In this document: one piece after another, positions 11,385-21,925 of the stretch
Layout of the letters: every line of letters begins with the position of its first letter
Position numbering within the stretch: position 1 is the stretch's first letter
Made by a program: the position numbers and the translations under genes
Assembly (NCBI GenBank): GCA_022495995.1
Contig: JAFEMH010000522.1
Location: 383,001-447,000 of the forward strand
Direction: 5' to 3'
Length of the DNA stretch: 64,000 nt
From: Adenophora triphylla var. japonica
Lineage: Eukaryota > Streptophyta > Magnoliopsida > Asterales > Campanulaceae
Notes under the pieces: model-generated
Seen by the model: only the letters and a program-made list of their open reading frames with translations
The model's database searches: none
Told to the model about the DNA's origin: nothing

Positions 11385-11728
11385 AATCTTCCATTTGTTG
11401 GAGACACAGTTGATGATCGTGGTGAGTCTCCATAAACTTCAAGCTCCTTGACATTCCTTTCTAAGGCAGCTTCCAAACCAGCAATGCAGGCTTCGCACTC
11501 GGTGACATTGTTCGTGGCAGGGAAGTTTAACTTGAGGGCTATGGGCGTGTGCTCATCTTTCGGATCGACCAGTAATATCCCTACGCCATTTCCTCTTTTG
11601 TTAGCGGCTCCGTCAAAGAATAATTGCCATCGATTCTCGGGCTCAACTGGAAAGATCCCTTCATCTGGGAATTGGGGTTCAAGCCCTCTGTCTTCATTAT
11701 TGGGGAAGTTCGCCAGGTGGTCTGACAA
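11339..11728 (-). pseudogene. Second RNase H of element B
   Basis: After a linker ('MSDHLANFPNNEDRG') the frame shows an RNase H fold start 'WQLFFDGAANKRGNGVGILL' with the first catalytic Asp, then 'TNNVTECEACIAGLEAAL' with the Glu and 'EVYGDS' with the next Asp. The frame is then lost by a one-base shift near 11420, and the domain ends inside the integrase frame. A second RNase H after the usual one is a recognised hallmark of the Tat lineage and may restore the RNA-removal activity lost in the first domain. Confidence 0.82.
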
Positions 11729-13364
11729 TGCTTGACCCCTTGATGGCCTTTCTGGTCACATAGTTGATGTCGTACTCTGCCAAGAAGAAGGACCACTTTG
11801 CCAGACGCATCGAGAGGGAAGGCTTATCAAAGATGTACTTGATGGGGTCCATTTTTGAGACCAAATTCACAGGGTGGGCTTGCATATAATGCTTCAACTT
11901 GCCGACTACCCAGACCAGTCCTGCACAAGTCTTTTCACATGCTGAGTAATTAAGCTCACTTCCCTGCAGCTTCCGGCTGACAAAGTAAATGGCATTCTCT
12001 ACCCGAGAGTCTTTCTTTTCCTGAGCAAGCATAGCCCCAACTGCCGTATCAGTGACAGTGAGATAGAGCAGAAGAGGTTTCTGTCTATGTGGGGGGCATA
12101 GCACCGGAGGATGTACTAAGTACGCCTTGATCTGGTCGAAGGCATCCTGGCATTCTTCAGTCCATTCTGTGTCTACATTCTTCTTCATTAGCTTGAAGAT
12201 GGGCTCGCACATAGTGGTCAACTGATTGATAAAACGGCTGATGTACTGCAACTTCCCCATAAAGCTCTTGACTTCTGTCTGGGTTCGAGGTGGCCTCATG
12301 TCCATAATGGCTTTGATCTTTCGGGGGTCGACTTCGATACCTCGCTCCGTGACCATATACCCAAGCACTTTTCCCCTTGTCACTCCGAAGGTGCATTTGG
12401 CAGGGTTTAGTCTCATGGAATGCTGTCTCAGCCTCTCAAAGAACTTCCGCAGGTCAACAAAGTGCTGCCCATCCTCGCCTTTGGAGTGAATTATCATGTC
12501 GTCTACGTAGACCTCAATCTCCATGTGGATCATGTCATGGAAAATCGCGGTCGCTGCCCTTTGATAAGTAGCCCTGGCGTTCTTGAGCCCAAATGGCATT
12601 ACTGTATAGCAGTAAGTTCCCCACGGTGTGGTGAAGGCTGTCTTTTCTTGGTCTTCTTCGGCCATCTTGATCTAGTTGTAGCCTGCAAAGCCATCAACGA
12701 AGGATTTGACTTCGTAGTTGGTGGTGGAGTCCACTAGGATGTCTATGTTTGGCAAAGGGTAATCGTCTTTGGGGCTGGCCTTGTTCAGATCTCGGAAATC
12801 CACACAGCAGTGCACCTTCCCATTGGCCTTGGTTACGGTCACAATGTTGGACAACCATGTCGGGTATTCGATGACTCTGATGAATCCTACCCGTAGTAGC
12901 TTCTCAATCTCTTCTTTGACCTGTAGAGACCACTCTGGCTTGATCTTCCTCAGTTTATGCTTTACTGGCTTAGCATCTGGTGCTAGAGGGATTCTGTGCT
13001 CTACTATTGAACTGTCTAGCCCCGGCATATCCTTGTACGACCACACAAAGACGTCCATGTATTCTCTGAGCAGATTTACCAGTCTGTCCCGTTCAACCCC
13101 CTGGAAGAAGCTTCCAATCTGTGTCTCTTTAGGTTCCTCGGCAGTACCCAAGTTCACACTTATCAAAACCTCCTCGGCAGCTTGGGCCCGGTTTTCCTCT
13201 TTTTCTGTAACCTGCTTAAAGATTTCTTTAATGTATTGTTCATTTAGTGTGTTTGCATCTTGTTCAAATGATTCATTATTAACTGTTGTTAAGTTTTGAG
13301 TTAATTTATCATTTGTTAAGTTGGCAATAAGGGGATAATCAGAAAGATCTGTCATTTCATTCAA
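11697..13364 (-). pseudogene. Reverse transcriptase and first RNase H of element B
   Basis: Two adjacent minus-strand frames in the same register, separated by a TAG at 12674-12672 where the family has Gln ('FVDGFAGYN' stop 'IKMAEED'). The first part has the fingers ('VTVTKANGKVHCCVDFRDLN'). The second has 'TPWGTYCYTVMPFGLKNA', the catalytic YVDD, 'LNPAKCTFGV' and the connection into an RNase H domain ('LLLYLTVTDTAVGAML ... NYSACEKTC'). It copies element RNA into DNA. One nonsense change appears to be the only break in the polymerase core. About 100 residues before the palm are a linker, not a protease. Confidence 0.88.
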
Positions 13365-13525
13365 AGCAAAGGGAAAGATGACATCGATTACATATTGATA
13401 TTCCTCAGGCGTGAGGCCTTCGGATGACTCAGAGGACTGGAATTCAAAGATTCCTGACTCGACTGACTCTGGACCCTACACTACTTATTGACTCGAGGGT
13501 ACTTGACAAAGATTGGACCGGGATC

Positions 13526-14386
13526 TCACTCCTTCCTGCTGTTGCCCTGGGGAGTAGCAGTCTTGTCAGCATTCTTCAGAAAGTTGGAGACTTCAAATTG
13601 ATCAAAAACTTGCCGGAAATCATTGACAGGCCGGTACCGTGGAAAGATGGTGAGGGGAGCTAGAGTAGCTTGATGCAACCTCTCGGTGAGCTCATCCATA
13701 ACGACTGGACTCATTGACTGAAGATTCTGACTCATCTTATCAATGCACTGCTGATAACTCATTTTCTCTTTACTGATCTTGGACACCACGACCTTGTCAG
13801 TATAGCCAACAGGAGGGTTGGCCTGGATAATGCTGATGAAGTCTTCTTCATAAGGGATCTTAATTCTCCCTTGACTGGCTACGTATTCAATAGGCTTTCT
13901 GTATTCTGCTTCTAAATCTGCTAACTTCTCATTGAATTTTACGATGGCAACAAATTCAGCACTTTCTGCTTTAAGAGGGTCACTGTCCATAGGGGTATCA
14001 GGCTGGACTGTGCTTTGAATGATGGGCTCCTTGGCGGGCTGTTTGGCATAACTGACGTAGTAATCGAACTTGCCGGAAGGCTCTCCTAAAGTTCCTACGC
14101 TCTTGTCCCCGGCTTCATATCTTTCCTTTAGTTTCTGCTGCGTGGACTTCCTCTTCTTCTTCTTCCTTGAAGGAGCGTCCTCATTGATCCATTCTTGATA
14201 CTCATATTCCAGATAGTCTTCACAATCACATACATCATACCAGATGTGAGGCTTGGGTTGAACTGGGATGGCCTCTCCGACTGCTTGGTCATTACCATTG
14301 TTGATTACCATGTTGGCCATTTTGACACTGGAAAGCTGACAAAACTGAGGATTCTGGCGAACTGTCTGAGAATTCTGCGCTAACAA
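13526..14386 (-). CDS. Unrecognised ORF between leader and RT of element B
   Basis: A 286-residue minus-strand frame in the place where gag and protease would be expected. I see no zinc knuckle, no Asp-Ser/Thr-Gly protease motif and no gag helices. Visible features are a Lys cluster (SRKKKKRKS at about residue 73) and an acidic, helix-rich second half. A candidate splice acceptor (cttcccgcag) lies at about 14427 just upstream, so it may be an exon. Ogre elements are known to carry an intron in the gag-pol region. It could also be the retained linker after deletion of gag and protease. Confidence 0.45.
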   Translation of the reverse strand: MLAQNSQTVRQNPQFCQLSSVKMANMVINNGNDQAVGEAIPVQPKPHIWYDVCDCEDYLEYEYQEWINEDAPSRKKKKRKSTQQKLKERYEAGDKSVGTLGEPSGKFDYYVSYAKQPAKEPIIQSTVQPDTPMDSDPLKAESAEFVAIVKFNEKLADLEAEYRKPIEYVASQGRIKIPYEEDFISIIQANPPVGYTDKVVVSKISKEKMSYQQCIDKMSQNLQSMSPVVMDELTERLHQATLAPLTIFPRYRPVNDFRQVFDQFEVSNFLKNADKTATPQGNSRKE

Positions 14387-16048
14387 GTCGCTGACCCGGT
14401 GTTCTCACCCAATTCTTTCTCACTGCGGGAAGGGATAGGAGAGGTTTAGACTCGGGGTAGGTGTTTAGGCTGAAGACTCAAACAATATGCAAATTAGGAA
14501 TCTTCCAGTTTACTTAAAACAGTGTCTTTTATTAATTTCTATTTGGTTGGAAAAGGGGGTTTGCCCTTCTTTTTCGCAACTACTCTAGATCCTGGATCAG
14601 TGGGTTCCGTCACTACGTCTATAAGCCCCTCGTATTCCACCTGTATTTTGACCTCCCAGGGTGGACAGCCCCGGGCGAGGGTCCTATAGGGCACGCGGAT
14701 CCCACCGACCGAGAGTAAAGAACGCTCCTAACGGGTCTAGCGGGTCATAGGAACTTTTAACGCACGAGCGATGCGAATTATAGTCAAAGCAATACCGGGA
14801 AAGTCTCCTCTTTCAGCCTTGATTGAATTTCGACAGAATTTCGCTTGAGCGAATGACGTTTCGACTTTTCGGTAATGTCCGAGAAGATAATAGGCATGGG
14901 TCGGGCGGCAAAAGCCGGATGACGCGATGTCACATTGAACTTCGTTGCATACGCAGTGCGTGAGTCAGAATCGAAGTCAATGCCGGGTCAAGATCTTGCC
15001 AATTTTTCCTTGTCGGAATTTTGGCAGAGCTTCGCTTGAGCGAAAGATCTTTGGATTTTTTTTTTGGCAAAGACTCGGTCTTGACTCTTACGCATTCCGT
15101 GCAGGTCAAGGTCAAAGTCAATGTCGGAGTCAAGGTTCTACCAATTTTTTTCCTTGTCGGAATTTCGGCAGAGTTTCGCTTGAGCGAGAGACCTTGACTT
15201 CCGTTATGAACTAAGGCTTGACCTTTACGAGGGTATGCAACTGGGCTATATGACACGGACTAGACCAAAAACCAACAAAAAGTCACGGTTTTTTGAAACG
15301 TGTGACACGGACTGTGCATTGGTCAACACTGGCTGCCATGGGGAGGTTGGAATGATTCCGTGCGCGCCCGGGAGCATCGTAAGGCTGTTCGTGACTGCAA
15401 CTGGAACCACCCCGGGTTTGAAGGACGTGCGTGCAAAGTGTACAGGATATATCAGGTGCGCGTAGTGTGCGATCTCCTAAAAATGTTCCTTTTTGAGTTA
15501 AAACAGAGATTTTCATAAATGTGTTTTAAAGGAATGATTTTCGGGACGGGGGAGAATGCAGCAGATAAGCACGTAAATTTTTTGGGAGCCCCAGTCAGTC
15601 ATGGAACTGAGTAGCCCCAAGCCGCCAGGACTGCCAGATTAACCTCAATTTTTCATGGTGGAATTGCCACTGAGGCCGTCCGGTCAGAATCCAAGGATGA
15701 TTGAGCCGTACGACTGCATGGATCAATTTTCCAGGTTCCACTCCTTTGCTATTTTCGGGTTGTTTCCCGTTCAAAGTATGCACAAATCCCAAGATGCAAA
15801 TGATGCAATGCAAGGCAAAGAAAGCAAGCAAAATAGACGGAATCCGCTATGGGAGTCTAACCCGCTCAAAGGGAAAAGCTTTCTTTTATTATTTTTTTTT
15901 CGAAAAGTGATACCGGTACGTGGGATTGTTAAACCACCGGTTATCCCAAGCCCCGGGTTAGGGAGCGATACAGGAAGGTTAGTGGTTTCCACCTATATAC
16001 CAAGTATCGTTTATTTTAAAAATGAAAGCTTTTCTCCTTTGGGACAAT
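14387..16048 (-). other. 5' leader of element B
   Basis: Untranslated. The 14580-14650 segment matches the leader of A. Two imperfect copies of a segment around 'tgtcggaatttyggcagag...cgcttgagcga' occur at about 15005-15045 and 15155-15195, with a weaker one at 14825-14850. Two palindrome-related words, 15674-15685 and 15704-15715, lie about 350 bases from the PBS. No coding frame is supported. Confidence 0.6.
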
Positions 16049-16066
16049 TCCCCAGCGGAGTCGCCA
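16049..16066 (-). other. Primer-binding site of element B
   Basis: Minus strand TGGCGACTCCGCTGGGGA, five bases from the LTR edge at 16072. It matches the PBS of C exactly and that of A with one difference. Confidence 0.85.
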
Positions 16067-16071
16067 AACTG

Positions 16072-17795
16072 TGAATGTGTGCCCAAATTGTGTGTTGGAT
16101 TCACGCGAGTTTGAAAACATCCGGTTTAATTTGAAAAATGGAGTCGCCACGCCATTTTGATTTCCTCAAAACTTTGAAAAAAAGGTTTTTATGGGTTCGG
16201 AGGTTAAGTTACCCCTTGTGAAGAACGGATCGTCGTTCACCCAAGGTGCCTTGCCGTAGCAAGTCTCCCTAGATTCCGTTTATTTTGCTTGCTTGCGTGC
16301 TTTCTTGTGTGCATGTGTTTGAAAATAAGGGGGGGTAATGTCCCAAGTTGTCTTCCGGACGTACAAACCATTTATTGGTTGTCGCTCGGGATTTCTTGGA
16401 TTTTATGTATTCGGGATTTTGATCCCGTCCTCATCTTGGACTTGTGATCATCGCATTTTTAACCTCGGGACTTGCGTGATCGAGAGAATGACTCCCTTTA
16501 TAGTCAAAGATGAGGTTCTTTAGAAAAGGAGGGTCTTTAGCCCATCAATCCTACGCTTTAAGATGGTCGAGCTCATATAGATGCTTCATACTCGTCTTAA
16601 GCGATAATTGGAGATATAGAGTTCAAGGTTGTCCCTTTCTAAAGAGATCATAAAAGTCCGTTCCAAGGTTGCTAATGGGGACATGGGGGAATGCATGTAA
16701 AAATGACATTTTTAGTGAAAAGATGACATTTTTGGGTTGCAAAGGATGCATTTTGATTTAAAGAAGTGATCTTTATTGCAAAGGATGCTTTTTGATTTAA
16801 AGAAGTGATCTTTATTGCAAAGGATGCTTTTTTTAATGTAAAGACATGATCTTTATGCAAAGGATGCATTTTTATGAAGAAATTGGGATTCATTATGTAA
16901 GGGATGCATAAAGATTGCATTTTGAAAAGCATGGGATGCTAATTTAGGATAAAGATATGATCTTTAATGCAAAGGATGCATGAAAATAGGTTTTGTACGC
17001 AAAGGATGCATTTTTATGATAAAGACTTGATCTTTATATGCAAATGATGCATAAAGATGATATTTTTATTGAAAAATGGGTTTTTTAGGTGCAAAGGATG
17101 CACCTTTATATATGAAGATTACATCTTTAATGGCAAGGGATGCCTAATGCATGCAAAGGGAAAGGGGGGATGATAAAGATATGATCTTTAAACTACCAAG
17201 TCCCAAGCAAGGATAATAACAATATATGCAATGAGAAATTAAATCATGTAGAGCAATTACGATGCAAGATTAGGGAGTGAGAGGTTACCGATGGTGGCCT
17301 CTTCTTCTTTGGGGTGGAGCTAGGAGGAAGGATTGATCTTGGGATCTTCAAGGAGGAGGGAGGTGGTTTCTTGGCCTTCTTCTTCAACCTTCTTGGACTT
17401 CCAGCAGCCTTTTGTAGTGTATTTTTCGTATTGTGGTGATATTGTGTTTTTTGTTGATGATTAAAATGGGTAGAGGAGGGCTCTATTTATAGGCAATCTG
17501 GGAAGAGCGAATGAAGCCGTGCGGCTGGAGGTCTTTGGCTAATGCAGCCGTGCGGCATTATCCACAATGACTCAGCATTTCTAGAAACATGCAAGGTGGC
17601 AAATTCTAGAACCTTTCTCCCAATTAAGAAAAACGTGTTTCTTAATGGATAAGCCTTCCTTTCAGCCCTTAATTAATTTGGGACAGCTCCGGAATATTTC
17701 CGGAACACTAGGAAGGTCCGGGGAATTACCGAAAAACTTACCGAAATTGCCGGAAAGTTTAACCGGAAGGCATGAGCCAGATTTGGGTATTTACA
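16072..17795 (-). repeat. 5' LTR of element B
   Basis: Direct repeat of 1369-3137 with the same ends. TATA box at 17483-17492 and palindromes at 17515-17557. The first palindrome reads AGCCGTGCGGCT, one base different from the other LTR but still a perfect or near-perfect dyad. It lacks about 45 bases present in the 3' LTR. Confidence 0.9.
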
Positions 17796-18838
17796 AGTGC
17801 GTATTGAAATGTATTGAAATAGTAATGGAAGGAAGCCTTACCAATGTTGGTTCGTGTCTGTCTTCCGCTGGGGAATAGTGTTTGAGGATGGAATGATATT
17901 CCGGCACGGACCGGGATTGCTTCGGGAGGGGCCGGTTGTCTGCGGACAGAGTTTCGGCGTGAGTTGAGATTGTATGCTGCATTAGGGCAGAGCTTCGGCG
18001 TGCGTTGGGATGGCAAGAGTCACTCGGACAGAGTTTTGGCGTGTGTTGGGATGGCAGGAGTCACTCGGGCAGAGTTTCGGCGTGGTTTGGGATCGCCGGT
18101 TTGACTCGGAAAGAGCCGGGACGCCTTGGAAAGACCAGGCAAGGCCTCGGAGTACCACGAGGGGCCTCAGAGTACCTCGAGAGTGCCTCGGGACAGCGCG
18201 GGAGCGCTCGGGGAGGCTTCGGAGCACCACGAGGGGGCTCGAAAGGCCTCGAAAGGATCCGAAAGGGGCCGGGATTGCCTCAAGAGGACTTAGAGGGGGA
18301 GCCTGAAGGCTTAGGGAGAGAAGAGAAGTGGGAGGTGTGAAAAATGAGGGAGGGGGAGCCCTCTATTTATAGTAGGAGAAAATTGCAAAGAGGTCCGTAC
18401 GGACCTCCCAGGTTATCCAGATTTTTAGTTTTCCTCGATTTGAGGGAATCTGTGATGATGGTGAATATTCTGGAATTATGATGTCCCCTGTGCAAAGAGG
18501 TCCGTACGGACCACCTCAGCATGCAAAGAGGTCCGTACGGACCAACCATGCATGAGGGTAATCATTTTCTCCGGGATTTGAGGGAATATTGTGGACTTTA
18601 AGGGGATTCAGTAATTATTAAAACAAAGAGGTCCGTACGGACCACTTATGCTTTTCCAATTTCCTGAAAATTCCCAAAAGGTCCTTTTGTCCCTTTTTAT
18701 CCCAGAAAGGCTCCTCCCTTGGTTTGGTTGAGGGTTTTTTGAGGGTTTTGAGTGCCATAGGTCTTCGAGACTGTGTTTGTGAGTCTGCGGTGTTTCCCAT
18801 GTGCTCGGAAGAGGGTGATCCAGATTGGGGTACTTACA
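17796..18838 (-). mobile_element. 5' LTR of element A, U3 side
   Basis: Continuation of the LTR begun at 985, interrupted by B. It ends 'gggtacttaca', like the LTRs of B and C. It carries a family of short G/C-rich direct repeats at 17990-18290 ('gggcagagtttcggcgtg', 'gcctcgg'), a TATA box on the minus strand and four palindromes. Reading frames here are shadows of the repeats. Confidence 0.75.
18362..18643 (-). promoter_or_regulatory. LTR promoter of A: TATA box with four GGTCCGTACGGACC palindromes
   Basis: The minus strand shows CTATAAATAG at 18371-18362. Upstream of it in the sense of transcription lie four exact copies of the 14-base palindrome GGTCCGTACGGACC at 18392, 18499, 18530 and 18630, each next to 'caaagag'. 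The layout equals that of B although the word differs. Confidence 0.65.
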
Positions 18839-20505
18839 GTTGTGCTTAGAACAAAAGCAGTTACCATGTGCTCAAGGTTCTTCATAAGAGCCTTCAACCA
18901 TGGTGGCAAGTATAAGGCAAGCAATATTATCAGAATTATCCACATGTTTCTAATGTTGCTCCTTATCTGCCCTTTGCAACATTTGCAGTAGGTTCAATAG
19001 GAACGGATTCGTCAAGAACGTACACATTTTTGATCCAATCAGAATTATATGTACTGTTCCTTCCGAACTTTGTCCTTCATAAGGACGAATCGTAATTATC
19101 ATTATGTAATGCTACTTCTACAACAAAATATACAAATTATATGAACACATATCAATACCAACACATTTATCATTTAAGAGCAAATAATGTATTTCATAAA
19201 TACTCCCACTAAATCATACACCTTCCAATGCAAATAAGCATAATATACATTTAATGGGCTAAGATCCAACTTTAATTTAATCTCAAGTACGCTATGGCGC
19301 ACCGCTCAAGATTAAATTAATTAGGTAGAAAACATCAATCATATCATATATGACTCTTAGATCTTTTATGAGATTCTTTTAAGACATCATATGTCTAAGC
19401 ATATTTTAATCTCATCTTATGCCTTGAGTCCAAAACCATTTTGATAATCCAATTAAGTTCATCCACTTTAAACGTATAGGAACCACCATTTCCTCATCTT
19501 GCTCTCAAATGGAATAGAATCAAAGCACCTTGCTATGGCAAGCCCACCCAAAACTATCTGAGTGGTCTCAAGTGTTTTAATCATGGATTGGCATAAAGAA
19601 CTTAAAAGTTAAATGAAGGTTCTTTAAAGTAGATTATCAGCATATCAACAAAGATAATCATAATGTACACCAGGTAAGTTCCCAAGAATATAGGTGAGCC
19701 ACAAGGACTGCTTAAGTACCAAATCTTCCTTCGACAGAACTCTCCTAGTCATGCACAATTATAATACCAATTTGAATGCAACATAATCAACACTTTGTAC
19801 ATTGACTTGTTTCTCATAAACAATCAGACTCGTAAACTGACTTGTTTCTCATAAACAATCAGACAACCAAGATTTTGCTGTTTCAACTAAACATACGGGA
19901 AATATCAATTCAATTTTTTGACTAAACATTTAACAAAACTTCTTAACACTTAAGAACATATAACTCATACATTGCAGCAATTAATTAAAATCATATTTAA
20001 ATTAATTAAGCATGCATAAATAATGAATTAATCTAGCATAGCCCTATAAAATTAATTTTCATAAATTTATAGCATCCAGATTAACACATAAACATATCAG
20101 ATTGCAAGCATATTCACAGATTACCAGGATTATGAACCAAACTGATTTTGCCCAGATTGGGCTTGGAGTGTCGCGTGACACAGATCAACTATGTCGCGTG
20201 ACATAAACCTTCAGAGGCTCGATATGTCGCGCGACCTAGAGAAGCTACCTGACAATCCATGGCCAACTCTGTCGCGTGACACAAACCAACTGTGTCGCGT
20301 GACACAAGTTGCCAGATGCAGATTTCCAGTTTCAATCATTTCTTAATTACAAAGCAATTAAATCAATAAAACAACCATTTTATAGATTTAATTCAGCATA
20401 ATCAGAAGAAATAAGATTCTACTGCATACAAAACATGCAATAAGCATATAAACAATTTATATCTTAATTCTAGCATGCCAATTCAAACTTAACCATATGA
20501 ACGGG
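18839..20505 (-). mobile_element. Internal leader of copia-type element D
   Basis: Lies inside the PBS and LTR of a minus-strand copia-type element and is cut at 18838 by element A. A/T-rich with no supported gene. Five TGTCGCGYGACM words sit at 20169-20304, about 200 bases from the PBS. A short direct repeat ('gacttgtttctcataaacaatcag') occurs at about 19805 and 19840. Confidence 0.65.
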
Positions 20506-20517
20506 GCTCTGATACCA
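20506..20517 (-). other. Primer-binding site of element D (initiator tRNA-Met type)
   Basis: The minus strand reads TGGTATCAGAGC, the standard plant copia primer site for initiator tRNA-Met, one base from the LTR edge at 20519. Confidence 0.9.
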
Positions 20518-20518
20518 C

Positions 20519-21925
20519 TGTTGGGTTTTATGGGTCCATGCGCAGCGGAATTAAGCATCAAATTAACACAAAACCCAAGCCCTAAGATCCGTTCTATACG
20601 ATTAAATTGAATTCCTATGAGATAGAATTTACCAACCTTAATTGCTTTTCGGTCTTGAGCTATCGAACAATTATCGGTGTGATTTTGAATCACAATCTTT
20701 GATCTTCAATAACCTTTCAATCTTCGGATTGGAACTCTAGGCCTTTATCGTCAAACGAGCGAAGACCCTCTATTGTTGTATCCACACGTAAGAATGAACC
20801 AAGAACGGTTCTTGAGGATTGCTAGATCCTTAAACCCTTGGAAGAAACATGAGAAACCTTTTAGTGTGATTTTTCCCTTGGAAAATTTCGGCTATCCTCT
20901 CTTTAGGGTTTACAGACTCTAATACTTATACTATATTAGTATAGGTATTAGTTTCCTAATCGTATTAGGAAAGTCTATCAAACGCCTCAGGCTTTAATGT
21001 GTCGCACGACCACAAGCAGCCCATGGGCATGTTGTGTCGCACGACCCAGAACATCTTATGGCAAGATTAGTCGCACGACCAAGCAAAGCCATATGCAGGA
21101 ATCTCAATCATTCTTCCTTGGTTTAACCAATTCATTCTAATTGTGTGTGACCCAATAGGATTATATTATGTTGGCAATGAGTTCGATCATATCGATCCTC
21201 ATAAGACATAAGCGGACTCTAGCAAGCCATTATGTCTACCCAAATAATATAATGTAAGAGTTCACGTTTCCAATGGTACACTTCCATTTCTCCCTTTGTC
21301 TCACGATGGTATATTGAACACAAGTCATGGTCCACGTCAACTTGTATTTGTTCAATGCTTTCTCGATCTTTGAGTATAATGATAATCCAATCGTATTGGG
21401 GTGTGGCCACACGCTTTTCATCATTATCACTCATCGAGGGGCCCAAGCAAAACATCTCTCTTTCGAGGGACAAATTCCATCTTGACTTATCATCCTTCCC
21501 ATCATGAATCCGATCATGCCAAAAATAGCCTTTATAAATATCGTGTTAAGATATCGTTTGACTAAAATCAAACATGACTTTCATCATATGTAAGGTCATG
21601 ATAATCTCAGGTCTAGGGACTAAATGAAGTGACCATATGAGATTTAATTATGACATTTGACCATGACATAAATCTCATACGGGTCAAGTCCAGTCACTTG
21701 TTCTCTAACAAGTACCCATAATTTCAATGTGCATCTCTATGCATATAATCATCATATGATTATCCATTGACAATTATACTAATTATTCTCTTAATAATCA
21801 GGGACGAAGATTATTACAATAAATATGCAAAATATATAATAATCAAATAATAAACTTAAACGATAAAGATGATACATAACGGTTTTCAGTTAAACATAAC
21901 TAAAGCCTAGGGCATTACACCAACA
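20519..21925 (-). repeat. 5' LTR of copia-type element D
   Basis: 1.41 kb with terminal inverted ends TGTTGG...CCAACA. It contains three TGTCGCACGACC-type words (21000-21011, 21035-21046, 21069-21080) next to an A/T-rich TATA-like stretch at 20918-20948. The edge at 21925 abuts Athila-type sequence, giving the insertion point. Confidence 0.82.

Larger units (their letters stand above)
1369..17795 (-). mobile_element. Ogre/Tat-type Ty3-gypsy retrotransposon B
   Basis: A 16.4-kb minus-strand element with near-identical LTRs at both ends, PBS at 16049-16066, a polypurine tract beside the left LTR (AGGGGCTTC on the minus strand), reverse transcriptase, RNase H, a second RNase H and integrase in that order. 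Length, PBS type, the second RNase H and accessory genes on the opposite strand all fit the Tat/Ogre lineage. No recognisable gag or protease is present, so the copy looks non-autonomous or decayed. It splits the LTR of element A. The expected 5-base target duplication is not visible: TGCTA lies on the left and AGTGC on the right. Confidence 0.88.

Noticed and set aside
17990..18340. Gly/Arg-rich plus-strand frames of 98-111 residues
   Set aside because: Overlapping frames produced by G/C-rich direct repeats in the U3 of LTR A.
20500..20520. CTCTGATACCA as part of a tRNA-Met gene
   Set aside because: Only the 3' terminal 12 bases are present and they abut an LTR start, so it is a primer-binding site.
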